In this document: positions 55,932-64,000 of the stretch, piece after piece | How positions within the stretch are numbered: the first letter of the stretch is position 1 | Layout of the letters: every line of letters starts with the position of its first letter | Origin: CAIWHR01 sp963811685 | Lineage (GTDB): Bacteria; Pseudomonadota; Gammaproteobacteria; Burkholderiales; Casimicrobiaceae | NCBI GenBank assembly: GCA_963811685.1 | Contig: CAWESK010000023.1 | Location: 70,841-134,840 of the forward strand | Length of the DNA stretch: 64,000 bases | Direction of reading: 5' to 3' | Notes under the pieces: model-generated | What the model saw: the letters and a program-made list of their open reading frames with translations, nothing else | Databases searched by the model: none | Told to the model about the DNA's origin: nothing | Position numbers and translations under genes: made by a program

Positions 55932-56335
55932 TGCCACCACCGACCTGCCATTGCGGGCCGCCTCTCCTGCGCGTAACAGTGCTCGATTGCGATTTCGATC
56001 GAACAGTTCATCGATTGTGCATTGTAGAGGACGAATCAATCGGCCCGAAAAGCTCTGGCGAGCCAGGAAAAGGGGGTCAGATCGCAGCTTTCGGACAGCG
56101 TTCGCTCCGGGAGAGTTCCACTACCGAGAATGACCTGAGTGGGTCGTAGGCAGACGCCCCATTCATGGAATCGTCGCGGCGACGCCCGACAATTCTATGA
56201 AGCCGAGCGCTGGATGAATGAGCGCACTCGATCAACGCGAAGCGACGCGCGCACACGCTCCGGTTTCCTGCGAAAATCACGTATCGCGGCAGTGCACGGA
56301 CGGCCGCCTGCCGTCACGTCGCTCGATACTTCCTC
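55932..56335. other. 404-bp gap without a recognised gene
   Basis: Region between the diguanylate cyclase and azlC. It contains AGGAAAAGGGGGTCAGATCG at about 56066 and a run of mixed AT-richer sequence, unlike the flanking housekeeping genes. Short open frames are present but arginine/serine-rich and unconvincing. It must contain the promoters of both divergent genes; no box could be assigned. Confidence 0.5.
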
Positions 56336-57043
56336 ATGCGCCGCGTCCTCAATACGCCCGACTTCCGTGCGGGCTTCGTCGAAATGCTGCCCGCTTGTCT
56401 CGGGCTCATTCCGTTCGGGCTCGTGTGCGGCGTCGGAGCCGCCGCCGCCGGCGCCGATCTGCTGGGCGCGCTCGGCATGAGCGCGATCATCTTTTCCGGC
56501 GCCGCGCAGATTCTCGCGTCGCAGCTGCTGGCCGCCGGCGCGCCGGTCGCCGTCGTCATCCTCACCTGCGCGGTTCTCGGCCTGCGTTTCCTGATGTACA
56601 GCGCGGCGATGGCGCCCGTGCTGCGGACGCTGTCCGCGCCCTGGCAGCGCGCGGTGTCGTTCCTGCTGACCGACCAGGTGTTCGCCGCCTCCATCCGCAA
56701 GTTCGACGCGCATGGCGATCCGCGCGGCGCGGCGCTGCATTTCCTGGGCGGCGGGATGGCGCTGTGGAGCACCTGGCAGATCGACAACGTGGTCGGCTAC
56801 TTCGCCGGCAACGTGATCCCGGCGGCGTGGTCGCTCGAGTTCACCGTTCCGCTCTGCTTCATCGCGCTGCTCGCCCCGGCGTTGCGCGGCGTGTTGCCGA
56901 TCATTGCGGCGACGACGGCTGGCGTCGCCGTGATCGCGCTCGCCGGCTTGCCGATGCGACTCAACCTGGTCGTCGCGGGCATTCTCGGCATCGTCGCCGG
57001 CACCGCCGCCGAACTCTTGAGGGAGCGATGGAAGGCACGCTGA
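56336..57043 (+). CDS. azlC: AzlC family branched-chain amino-acid exporter subunit
   Basis: Membrane protein of 235 residues. The N-terminal PDFRAGFVEMLPACLGLIPFGLVCG and the SAIIFSGAAQILASQLLAAGAP helix pair are AzlC hallmarks, followed by GLRFLMYSAAMAPVLR and LTDQVFAASI. With AzlD it forms a LIV-E type exporter for branched-chain amino acids or their analogues. Overlaps azlD by 16 bp. Confidence 0.9.
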   Translation: MRRVLNTPDFRAGFVEMLPACLGLIPFGLVCGVGAAAAGADLLGALGMSAIIFSGAAQILASQLLAAGAPVAVVILTCAVLGLRFLMYSAAMAPVLRTLSAPWQRAVSFLLTDQVFAASIRKFDAHGDPRGAALHFLGGGMALWSTWQIDNVVGYFAGNVIPAAWSLEFTVPLCFIALLAPALRGVLPIIAATTAGVAVIALAGLPMRLNLVVAGILGIVAGTAAELLRERWKAR

Positions 57044-57360
57044 AGCTGTGGGTCGTCATCGTCGCGGTCGGCGCGATCAACTATGCGTCGCGGCTGTCGT
57101 TCATCGCGTTCTTCGCGCGGCGGACGATGCCGCCGCTGCTCGCCCGCGCGCTCCGCTACGTGCCGCCGGCGATGCTGATGGCGCTCATCGTGCCGATGGT
57201 CGTCACGCCGGATGGCGGAATCGAAGCGATCAACCCGCGGATCCCGGCGGCGATCGTCGCCGGCATCGTCGCGTGGTTTACGCGGAGCTCGCTGAAGACG
57301 ATGGTGGCGGGCATGGCGGCGCTCTGGCTGCTGCAGGCGGCGCTCGCGCGTTTGGGCTAA
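57028..57360 (+). CDS. azlD: AzlD family transporter subunit
   Basis: Small membrane protein of 110 residues with three or four helices: LWVVIVAVGAINYASRLSF, ALRYVPPAMLMALIVPMV (the conserved AlrYvPpAvl motif) and IVAGIVAWFTRSSLKTM. It is the usual partner of AzlC; the 16-bp overlap fixes the start at 57028. Confidence 0.88.
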   Translation: MEGTLKLWVVIVAVGAINYASRLSFIAFFARRTMPPLLARALRYVPPAMLMALIVPMVVTPDGGIEAINPRIPAAIVAGIVAWFTRSSLKTMVAGMAALWLLQAALARLG

Positions 57361-57388
57361 CATCGCTGTTCCCGTTCGCGGAGCTCCC

Positions 57389-58231
57389 ATGCGTTTCGAA
57401 GGCACCGACACCTATATCGCCACACCCGACCTGATGCTCGCGGTCAACGCGGCGATCACGCTCGAGCGACCGCTGCTGGTCAAGGGCGAGCCGGGCACCG
57501 GCAAGACGATGCTGGCGGAGGAGGTCGCGCGGGCGCTCGGCCGTCCGCTGCTCCAATGGCACATCAAGTCGACGACCAAGGCGCAGCAGGGCCTCTACGA
57601 GTACGACGCCGTTTCGCGTCTGCGCGACTCGCAGCTCGGCGATTCGCATGTCGGGGACATTGCGCATTACATCAAGCGCGGCGTGCTGTGGGAAGCGTTC
57701 GAGGCCGACGTGCCGGGCGTCGTGCTGATCGACGAGATCGACAAGGCGGACATCGAATTCCCGAACGACCTCCTGCGCGAGCTCGATCGGATGGAATTCT
57801 ACGTCTACGAGACGCAGCGCACGATTCAGGCGCGGCATCGGCCGCTCGTCGTCATCACGTCGAACAACGAGAAGGAGCTGCCGGATGCGTTCCTGCGCCG
57901 CTGCTTTTTCCATTACATCCGGTTTCCCGATCGCGAGACGATGACGCGCATCGTCGATGTCCATTTCCCGGGACTGAAGAAGACGCTCCTCACCGAAGCG
58001 CTCGAAGTCTTTTTCGAGCTGCGCGAGGTGCCCGGGCTCAAGAAGAAGCCGTCGACTTCCGAGTTGCTCGACTGGCTCAAGCTCCTGCTCGCCGAGGATA
58101 TTCCGCCGGAAGCGCTGCGCAGCTCCGACAAGAAGGTGCTGATTCCGCCGCTCCACGGTGCGCTCCTCAAGAACGAGCAGGACGTGCATCTCTTCGAGCG
58201 GGTCGCGTTCATGTCGCGTGCCGGACGATAG
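57389..58231 (+). CDS. MoxR family AAA+ ATPase
   Basis: Protein of 280 residues. Walker A is VKGEPGTGKTMLAEE, Walker B VVLIDEIDKADIEFP, sensor 1 VVITSNNEKELPDAFLRRC. MoxR ATPases act as chaperones that insert cofactors or activate partner enzymes together with a VWA-domain protein; that partner is encoded at 58881. This subtype with ETMTRIVDVHFPG is common beside CoxE-like genes. Between the two lies a GNAT gene. Confidence 0.9.
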   Translation: MRFEGTDTYIATPDLMLAVNAAITLERPLLVKGEPGTGKTMLAEEVARALGRPLLQWHIKSTTKAQQGLYEYDAVSRLRDSQLGDSHVGDIAHYIKRGVLWEAFEADVPGVVLIDEIDKADIEFPNDLLRELDRMEFYVYETQRTIQARHRPLVVITSNNEKELPDAFLRRCFFHYIRFPDRETMTRIVDVHFPGLKKTLLTEALEVFFELREVPGLKKKPSTSELLDWLKLLLAEDIPPEALRSSDKKVLIPPLHGALLKNEQDVHLFERVAFMSRAGR

Positions 58232-58242
58232 GCGCCCTCGCC

Positions 58243-58845
58243 GTGGCCTTCGCCGATCCGGTAACGCTCGAAGGCGAGCATGTCCGGCTGGAGCCGATGG
58301 CCCCGGCGCGCGCGGTCGCGATCGCGGCGGCCCTCGCCGCTGCCGCGGCCGATGGCGCGATGTGGGAATCGAAGGTGACGACGATCCCGAGCCCCGAGTC
58401 CGCGCGCGCCTATGTCGATCAGGCGCTGAAGGAGCTCGCGGCGGCGTGTCGCTGCCGTTCGTGACGATCGACCGCGCCAGCGGCAAGGTGGTCGGGTCCA
58501 CCCGCTACATGAACATCGAGGCACCGCACCGGCGACTGGAGATCGGCACGACCTGGATCGGCAAGTCGTTCCAGCGCACGGCGATCAACACCGAAGCCAA
58601 GTACCTGATGCTCCGCCATGCGTTCGAGACGCTGAAATGCATCGCGGTCGACCTGCGGACGCACGAGAAGAACGTGCAGTCGCGCGCGGCGATCGAGCGT
58701 GCTGGGCGCCAAGCTCGATGGCCTCTTGCGCAATCACCGGATCATGCCGGACGGCAGCCTGCGCAATACCGCGACCTACTCGATCATCGACACCGAGTGG
58801 CCGGCGGTGAAGGCGCGGCTCGAGGCGCGGCTCGCGCGCCGCTGA
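58243..58845 (+). CDS. GNAT (RimJ/RimL-like) acetyltransferase (two frame changes)
   Basis: Protein of about 200 residues beginning at GTG 58243 (AFADPVTLEGEHVRLEPMA). The frame changes at about 58445 (shift of two, i.e. a missing base) and 58698 (+1), together neutral. Joined, it contains FVTIDRASGKVVGSTRYMNI, RRLEIGTTWIGKSFQRTAIN (acetyl-CoA loop), RTHEKNVQSRAAIER and GLLRNHRIMPDGSLRNTATY, the RimJ/RimL layout. Neighbouring MoxR and VWA genes are intact. Acceptor unknown. Confidence 0.75.
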
Positions 58846-58880
58846 CGGACTCGCGACGACTGGCTTGTCCAGAAGACGCA

Positions 58881-60053
58881 ATGCTGATCGATTTCTTCCT
58901 GCATTTGAAGGCCGCCCGGCTGCCGGTGTCCACGCGCGAGTTCCTGACGCTGCTGGAGGCGCTGGAGGCGCGCGTGGTATCGCTGTCGCTCGACGATTTC
59001 TATCATCTCGCGCGCGCGACGCTGATCAAGGACGAGGTCCAGTACGATCGCTACGACCTCGCGTTCGCCAGCTATTTCAAGGGCGTCAATGCGATCTTCG
59101 ATATTCGGGCGACGATTCCCGAAGAGTGGCTGAAAAAGGAGTTCGAGCGTCTGCTCACCGACGAGGACCGGAAGAAAGTCGAGGCGCTCGGCGGCTGGGA
59201 CAAGCTGATGGAGACGCTGAAGAAGCGCCTCGAGGAGCAGCGCGAGCGCCACGCCGGCGGCTCGAAATGGATTGGCACCGGCGGCACGAGCCCGTACGGC
59301 GCGTACGGGTACAACCCCGAGGGCGTGCGGATCGGCGGCGAGGGCGGCAACCGCAGCGCGGTCAAGGTCTGGGACGAGCGGAATTTCCGCAATCTCGACG
59401 GCGATGTCGAGCTCAACACGCGCAACATCAAGGTCGCGCTGCGCAAGCTGCGACGTTTCGCGCGCGAGGGCGTTCCCGAGGAGCTCGACATGGAGGGCAC
59501 GATCGAGGGCACGGCGAAGAATGCCGGCTGGCTCGACCTCCATCTCGTCGCGGAACGCCGCAATCGCGTCAAGGTGCTCCTCTTCCTCGACGTCGGCGGC
59601 TCGATGGATCCGCACGTGCGCGCCTGCGAGGAGCTCTTCTCGGCGGCGAAGACCGAGTTCCGGCACCTCGAATATTTCTACTTCCACAATTGCGTCTACG
59701 ACCACGTCTGGCGCGACAACCACCGCCGACGCAACGAGCGCGTGGCCACCTGGGACATCCTGCACAAGTACGGCCCCGACTGGAAGCTCATCTTCGTCGG
59801 CGACGCCGCGATGAGCCCATACGAGCTCCTGCAGGAAGGCGGCAGCGTCGAGTATGCGAACGACGAGCCCGGCGTGCTGTGGTTGAAGCGCCTCGGCGAT
59901 CATTTCCGCCGCGTGATCTGGTGGAATCCCGAGCCGCCGCGTGCCTGGGAATACACGCGCTCCACGCAGATCGTGCAGAACGCCATCGGTCCGCGGATGT
60001 ATCCGCTGACGCTCGATGGCATCGCCCGCGGCATCGACGCGCTGCGGCACTGA
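58881..60053 (+). CDS. CoxE-like VWA domain protein
   Basis: Protein of 390 residues. The N-terminal part (LIDFFLHLKAARLPVSTREFL) and SYFKGVNAIFD are typical of CoxE/VWA proteins paired with MoxR; a Gly-rich stretch TGGTSPYGAYGYNPEGVRIG follows. The VWA domain at about 235-390 has the MIDAS motif LFLDVGGSMD (DxGxS), then YYFHN-like FYFHNCVYDHVW and IFVGDAAMSPYEL. It probably works with the MoxR ATPase as a cofactor-insertion or protein-remodelling pair. The enzyme they serve is not evident in the window. Confidence 0.9.
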   Translation: MLIDFFLHLKAARLPVSTREFLTLLEALEARVVSLSLDDFYHLARATLIKDEVQYDRYDLAFASYFKGVNAIFDIRATIPEEWLKKEFERLLTDEDRKKVEALGGWDKLMETLKKRLEEQRERHAGGSKWIGTGGTSPYGAYGYNPEGVRIGGEGGNRSAVKVWDERNFRNLDGDVELNTRNIKVALRKLRRFAREGVPEELDMEGTIEGTAKNAGWLDLHLVAERRNRVKVLLFLDVGGSMDPHVRACEELFSAAKTEFRHLEYFYFHNCVYDHVWRDNHRRRNERVATWDILHKYGPDWKLIFVGDAAMSPYELLQEGGSVEYANDEPGVLWLKRLGDHFRRVIWWNPEPPRAWEYTRSTQIVQNAIGPRMYPLTLDGIARGIDALRH

Positions 60054-60128
60054 CTCCGGCACCCATCTACGCCGCGATGTCTGCCGCCGGGCGGCTGGTT
60101 GCGGTCTTGAAACGGCTTCGAGGCCGGT

Positions 60129-61043
60129 ATGCCCACGGATCTTGACGCAGATCATCGCCTTGCGCTTGCCACCGCACGGAGACTCGTGACAGAGTCTCAC
60201 TACTTCGACGATGGGTGCTCGGCCGTTTCCGTGGAATCCCTTCCCGCCACCTGGCTCGCGCTGTGCGGGCTCGCGTTCGTTCTCGGGGTCCGCCACGGTT
60301 TCGACGCGGATCACCTGGCAACGATCGATGGCTTGACGCGCTATAACGCAGTCGGCAATCCGCGGTTGTCGCGGGCGGCCGGCGCACTCTTCTCGCTGGG
60401 GCACGGCGTCGTCGTGCTGCTCGTGGCGCTGATCGCGGGCTCGCTGGCGACGGGCTGGCGCACGCCGGCGTGGCTCGAGATCGTCGGGGCCTCCGTGTCG
60501 GTCGCCTTCCTGTTCGGTCTCGCCTTTCTGAACGTGCGCGCGGTGCTGACCGCCGATCCCCTGGCGGTTGTCGCGACGACCGGCCTGCGGACGCAGCTCG
60601 TCGGTCGCTTCCTCAATATCCGGCGCGCGTGGGCCGTCGCCGCCGTGGGGATGCTCTTCGCGCTGTCTTTCGACACGGTGTCGCTGGCCGCGCTCTTCGC
60701 GTTCGCTGCAGGCCGCTTCGGGGGCCTGTCGCACGTCCTGGTCGTCGCGGCGCTGTTCGTGCTCGGCATGATGGCGGTCGACGGTGCCAACGGTCTCTGG
60801 ATCAGTCGACTCATTCGCCAGGCGAATCGCACCGCGGCGATCGCGTCGCGCGTGATGGCCCTCGCCGTTGCGGGCGTGAGTTTCGCGATCGGAGCGCTCA
60901 CGGTGGCCCGAATACTGCTGCCGGCGGTCGATGCGTGGGCAGATGCCCGCGAGCTGTGGCTCGGCGCCGCCGTCGTGTCCGCCGTGTTCGCCGCCTTCGT
61001 CGCAGCGCGGCGCGCGGCGCGCAGGTTCGCTGCGCGGGCGTGA
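60129..61043 (+). CDS. NiCoT-type nickel/cobalt permease
   Basis: Membrane protein of 304 residues with seven or eight helices. The signature RHGFDADHLATIDGLTRY contains the HX4DH metal motif of NiCoT permeases; FSLGHGVVVLLVAL and LFALSFDTVSLAALFAFAAG provide the further conserved blocks. It imports Ni2+ or Co2+. No regulatory site was recognised upstream. The neighbouring DMT permease has a histidine-rich tail, which hints at related metal handling. Confidence 0.85.
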   Translation: MPTDLDADHRLALATARRLVTESHYFDDGCSAVSVESLPATWLALCGLAFVLGVRHGFDADHLATIDGLTRYNAVGNPRLSRAAGALFSLGHGVVVLLVALIAGSLATGWRTPAWLEIVGASVSVAFLFGLAFLNVRAVLTADPLAVVATTGLRTQLVGRFLNIRRAWAVAAVGMLFALSFDTVSLAALFAFAAGRFGGLSHVLVVAALFVLGMMAVDGANGLWISRLIRQANRTAAIASRVMALAVAGVSFAIGALTVARILLPAVDAWADARELWLGAAVVSAVFAAFVAARRAARRFAARA

Positions 61044-61083
61044 GTCTCACCGCGTCGCAGCCACAGGACGGCGCTGGCGAACG

Positions 61084-62136
61084 ATGCGAATCCGCGCGGG
61101 CGTGTTGGCGGTCATGGCGTCGGCGACGCTGTTCGGCGCGAGCACGCCGTTTGCCCGGGCGCTCGTGGGCGCGCTCGATCCGCTGTGGCTCGCCGGCCTT
61201 CTGTACGCCGGCTCCGGACTCGGGCTGTCGACGTTGCTGGCGCTGCGCCAGGCGGGTGCCGCCGGTGCGCATCAGCGCGTCACCGGCATCCCCCGAAGTG
61301 ACTTCCGCTGGCTCGCCCTCTCGATCGTCGCTGGCGGAATCGTGGCGCCCGTGCTGTTTACATTCGGCCTGCTGACCACGCCGGGGGCAACGGCGAGCCT
61401 GCTGCTCAATCTCGAGACGGTGCTGACCGTGGCGATCGCGTGGTTCGTGTTTCGCGAGCATCGCAATGCGCGTGTCGTCACCGGCATGGCGCTCATCGTC
61501 GCGGCGGGGGTGCTGCTCGCCGGCACCCCCGTCAGTGGCGGCGGCAGCGGCGCGCTCTTGATCGCCCTCGCGTGTCTGTGCTGGGCAATCGACAACAATT
61601 CGACGCGGCGTGTCGCGGGCAACGACGCGATGCTGATTGCCGCGGCGAAAGGGCTTGCGGGCGGCGCCGTCAACATTAGCCTCGCTTTGCTGCTCGCGGG
61701 GCCGGTTCCATCGGCTCCGAGTGCGCTCGCCGCGGCGACCGTCGGATTCTTCGGGTACGGCTTGAGCCTCACGCTCTTCGTCATCGCGCTGCGCGAGCTC
61801 GGTACCGCGCGCGCGAGCGCATATTACGGCGTCGCGCCGTTCGTCGGCGTCGGCGTTGCATTCCTCCTGCTGGGCGAGCGCGCCGACGGCACGTTCTGGG
61901 TGGCGGCCGTCCTGATGGCGCTGGGCGTCTGGCTGCATCTCACCGAGCGGCACGGGCATGTTCATTCACACGAGGCGCTGGCGCACACGCACGCGCACCG
62001 GCACGACGCGCACCACCGGCACGAGCACGCCTTCGCATGGGACGGGCACGAGCCGCATACGCATCCGCACGAGCATGAACCGCTGGCGCATGCCCACCCG
62101 CACGCGCCGGACTTGCACCACCGCCACGAGCATTAG
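61084..62136 (+). CDS. DMT (EamA) permease with histidine-rich C-terminal tail
   Basis: Protein of 350 residues. Ten membrane helices in two EamA repeats (LFGASTPFARALVGALDPLW; LCWAIDNNSTRRVAGNDAML) fit a drug/metabolite exporter. The last ~60 residues carry about 25 His with Asp/Glu (HTHAHRHDAHHRHEHAF, HPHEHEPLAHAHPHA), a pattern of metal-binding tails. The ATG at 61084 follows the NiCoT gene by 40 bp. Metal export or metal sensing is inferred from the tail and neighbour; such tails occur in other EamA proteins without known substrate. Confidence 0.85.
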   Translation: MRIRAGVLAVMASATLFGASTPFARALVGALDPLWLAGLLYAGSGLGLSTLLALRQAGAAGAHQRVTGIPRSDFRWLALSIVAGGIVAPVLFTFGLLTTPGATASLLLNLETVLTVAIAWFVFREHRNARVVTGMALIVAAGVLLAGTPVSGGGSGALLIALACLCWAIDNNSTRRVAGNDAMLIAAAKGLAGGAVNISLALLLAGPVPSAPSALAAATVGFFGYGLSLTLFVIALRELGTARASAYYGVAPFVGVGVAFLLLGERADGTFWVAAVLMALGVWLHLTERHGHVHSHEALAHTHAHRHDAHHRHEHAFAWDGHEPHTHPHEHEPLAHAHPHAPDLHHRHEH

Positions 62137-62188
62137 CGGCGCGACTGCCGGTTGGGAATGCGGGGGCCGAGGCGGTGTGCGGCGAGCG

Positions 62189-63082
62189 CTACATCCTGCT
62201 GCCGACGAACGTCGGCGCGAGCACGTCCGGCGCGACGGCGCCGGCCGACGGCTCCAGCACCGTCACCCGCCACAGCGTGCGCGCGTCGTCCGGATCGATG
62301 AGCGTCGCGCTGTGCAGCAGCGACGCGTTGTCCCACACGACGATGTCGCCCAAGCCGTACTTGAACGAATAGCGGTATTTCTCGCTCGTCGAATGCGCGG
62401 CCAGCTCGTCGAGGAGGTCGCGCGCCTCGTCGTCGGGCATGCCGACGATGCCGAACGAGCTGCCGGAAACCGCGTAAAGCGAGGTGCGGCCCGTGACGGG
62501 ATGCGGCCGCGCGATCCGATGCGTGATCAGCGGCATCTTCAGTTTCTGCTCGGCGGTCAGCGGCGAGGCAGCGGTGCGGCTTTGCTCGTCGACATCGTGG
62601 CGGTTGCCGTAGTGGTGAATGCCGTACAGCGGCGCGATCCGCTTTTTCATCGCCGCGGGAAGGTCGTCGTAGGCCGCCTGCTGGTTCGCGAACAGAGTGT
62701 CGCCGCCGACCTTCGGCACGACGATCGAGTACAGCGTCGTTGCCCGCGCAGGCACCTGCAGATACGAATAATCGGTATGAAAGTACGAGCCCGCATCCTG
62801 CAATCCGGTCGGCTGCCCATTCTTCTTCACGTTGGACAGGATCAGGATGTTGGGGTCGTCCGGATGATGAAACTGGTCGATCACGTGCGGCTGCGGCGGG
62901 CCGAAGCGCGCGGCGAACGACGCGAATTGACGCGGCGTGAGCTTCTGTCCGCGGATCGCCAGCACCTGGCGTTCGTAGAATGCCCGCTCGATCGCGGCGA
63001 ACGCGGCGGCGGACAGCGGCTGCGAGACATCGACGTCGACCTCGACGCCGAAGCCATCGTGAAGCGGCTTGGACTGCAGCAT
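62189..63082 (-). CDS. TauD/TfdA family 2-oxoglutarate-dependent dioxygenase
   Basis: Non-haem Fe(II) enzyme of 297 residues. The iron ligands are His102 and Asp104 (SYFHTDYSY) and His257 (NASLLHSAT); Arg272 (TLWRV) should bind 2-oxoglutarate. The block TLFANQQAAYDDLP is conserved in TauD/TfdA. The substrate may be a sulfonate, an aryloxy acid or an alkyl sulfate; the TRAP permease gene directly downstream suggests an imported carboxylate or sulfonate. 52 bp of convergent gap separate it from the EamA gene. Confidence 0.9.
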   Translation of the reverse strand: MLQSKPLHDGFGVEVDVDVSQPLSAAAFAAIERAFYERQVLAIRGQKLTPRQFASFAARFGPPQPHVIDQFHHPDDPNILILSNVKKNGQPTGLQDAGSYFHTDYSYLQVPARATTLYSIVVPKVGGDTLFANQQAAYDDLPAAMKKRIAPLYGIHHYGNRHDVDEQSRTAASPLTAEQKLKMPLITHRIARPHPVTGRTSLYAVSGSSFGIVGMPDDEARDLLDELAAHSTSEKYRYSFKYGLGDIVVWDNASLLHSATLIDPDDARTLWRVTVLEPSAGAVAPDVLAPTFVGSRM

Positions 63083-63130
63083 TTCAACTGGCGGGCGCCG
63101 CCGGCATCTTCGGCGGTGGCCGCCTCTCCA

Positions 63131-64000
63131 TCACTTTAAAAAGTCCGGGCGTATCAGTCGCGGCAGGAACAGCGGAATCTCCGGCCAGACGATCAATGCG
63201 GCAAGCACCAGCAGCATCGGCACCAGCATGATCATCGTATCCTTTAGCGCGTAGCGCAAGCGCACCTTGGCGATCGCGCAGGAGATCATGAGACACAACC
63301 CGTACGGAGGCGTGACCAGGCCGAACGCCAGCGCCACGATGCCAATGATCGCGAACGACACCGGGTGCATGTTGACCGACGCGGCGAGTGGCTGCAGCGT
63401 CGTGCCGACGATGATGATCGCGGGAATGGCATCGAGGAAGCAGCCGACGACGAGGAACACGAAGGCGATGAAGAAGCCGACCCCGATCAATCCCAATCCC
63501 CACGAAGTCACGTTTTCGAGCAGCGCCTTCGGGATCTGGAAATACGCGAGCAGCCAGCCGAACACCGAGGCCGTGCCCACGCAGAACAGCGCGATCGCGG
63601 ACAGCTTGCCGGTTTCGAGCAGCGCATCCCAGAGCTTTCTGGCGTCCATTTCGCGATAGAAGAAGACCGACAGCACGACGGCGTACAGCACCGCCGCCGC
63701 CGCGGACTCGGTCGCCGTGAACCAGCCGAGCAGAATCCCGCCGACGATGATGAACGGCGTCATCAGCGCCGGGACGGAGACCGCGGCCGCGGTCAGGAAT
63801 TCCTTGAAGGTGGCGCGCTTGTACGTCGGGTAGTGCCGGACCTTGGCATAAACATGGACCGTCGCCATCTGCGCAAGACCGATCAGCAGACCGGGAATGA
63901 CGCCGGCGAGATAGAGCGCACCAATCGACACCGAAAGGACGCCGCCCCAGACCACCATCAGGATCGACGGCGGGATGATCACCGCGAGAACGGCCGATAC
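63131..64000 (-). CDS. TRAP transporter large permease (DctM), 5' end outside window
   Basis: C-terminal ~290 residues of a DctM/SiaM-type membrane subunit; the frame is open to the right edge. Visible blocks: VIIPPSILMVVWG, TPFIIVGGILLGWFTATESAAAAV and FLDAIPAIIIVGTTLQPLAAS, then GLVTPPYGLCLMISCAIAKV, which is highly conserved. About eight helices are visible. It imports a carboxylate-type solute driven by a sodium or proton gradient, with small-permease and binding-protein genes expected just beyond the edge. 48 bp downstream begins (on the same strand) the TauD/TfdA gene, so both may be co-transcribed. Confidence 0.9.
   Translation of the reverse strand, partial: VSAVLAVIIPPSILMVVWGGVLSVSIGALYLAGVIPGLLIGLAQMATVHVYAKVRHYPTYKRATFKEFLTAAAVSVPALMTPFIIVGGILLGWFTATESAAAAVLYAVVLSVFFYREMDARKLWDALLETGKLSAIALFCVGTASVFGWLLAYFQIPKALLENVTSWGLGLIGVGFFIAFVFLVVGCFLDAIPAIIIVGTTLQPLAASVNMHPVSFAIIGIVALAFGLVTPPYGLCLMISCAIAKVRLRYALKDTMIMLVPMLLVLAALIVWPEIPLFLPRLIRPDFLK

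Noticed and set aside
56040..56335. Remnant of a mobile element (AAAAGGGGGTCAGATCG-like string)
   Set aside because: A single short string without inverted partners or transposase remains is not enough.

Overview
The window is GC-rich and densely coded. The gene content and order look like a betaproteobacterium, possibly Burkholderiales or Rhodocyclales: a ubiE / Tim44-like / ubiJ / ubiB quinone block, pilT-pilU back to back with yggS-proC-yggT, a DUF971 gene beside ubiE, pdxA-rsmA, and WaaQ-type lipopolysaccharide genes. No tRNA, rRNA or CRISPR array was recognised.

Layout. 0-2.1 kb: end of an MFS exporter, a VOC protein and a small STAS-like protein. 2.2-13.3 kb: one long minus-strand run forming a dedicated fatty-acid assembly line. 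In transcription order it holds an isoprenylcysteine-methyltransferase-like protein, two paralogous secreted alpha/beta hydrolases, a condensation-type acyltransferase, an enoyl reductase (FabL-like), a ketoreductase, an unusual ACP, a double-hotdog dehydratase, two ketosynthases and a fused phosphopantetheinyl transferase/LpxL-type acyltransferase. A 279-bp MITE-like element lies inside this run. 13.4-24.3 kb: surface polysaccharide/LPS genes (O-antigen ligase-like, three GT4 glycosyltransferases, two asparagine-synthetase-like amidotransferases, WaaQ-like heptosyltransferase, VanZ). 24.3-29.1 kb: a GNAT protein and a spermidine/putrescine-type ABC transporter (potA-potB-potC-potD) with three ~109-bp tandem repeats between potA and potB. 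29.2-35.7 kb: ubiquinone genes with small membrane proteins between them. 35.8-42.2 kb: housekeeping genes.

42.2-52.2 kb: a sugar-use locus. GH31 glycosidase, SMP-30 lactonase, aldose 1-epimerase and HpaI-type aldolase diverge from an SDR dehydrogenase and a complete ABC sugar importer. Together they suggest uptake of a (xylo-)oligosaccharide and oxidative, non-phosphorylative breakdown of the sugar; the sugar-acid dehydratase is not in the window. 52.2-56.3 kb: a segment of visibly different base composition with a TIR-TolB/FlgO-TPR protein, a tiny winged-helix protein and a membrane GGDEF cyclase. 56.3-64 kb: AzlCD, MoxR AAA+ with a CoxE-like VWA protein and a GNAT protein, a NiCoT-type metal permease beside a DMT permease with a histidine-rich tail, a TauD/TfdA dioxygenase and the start-truncated TRAP large permease.

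A recurring oddity is that at least eight otherwise well-preserved genes are broken by single-base frame changes (12 in total, ten in the same direction). Uncorrected sequence errors are the likeliest cause; those genes are given here over their full span.
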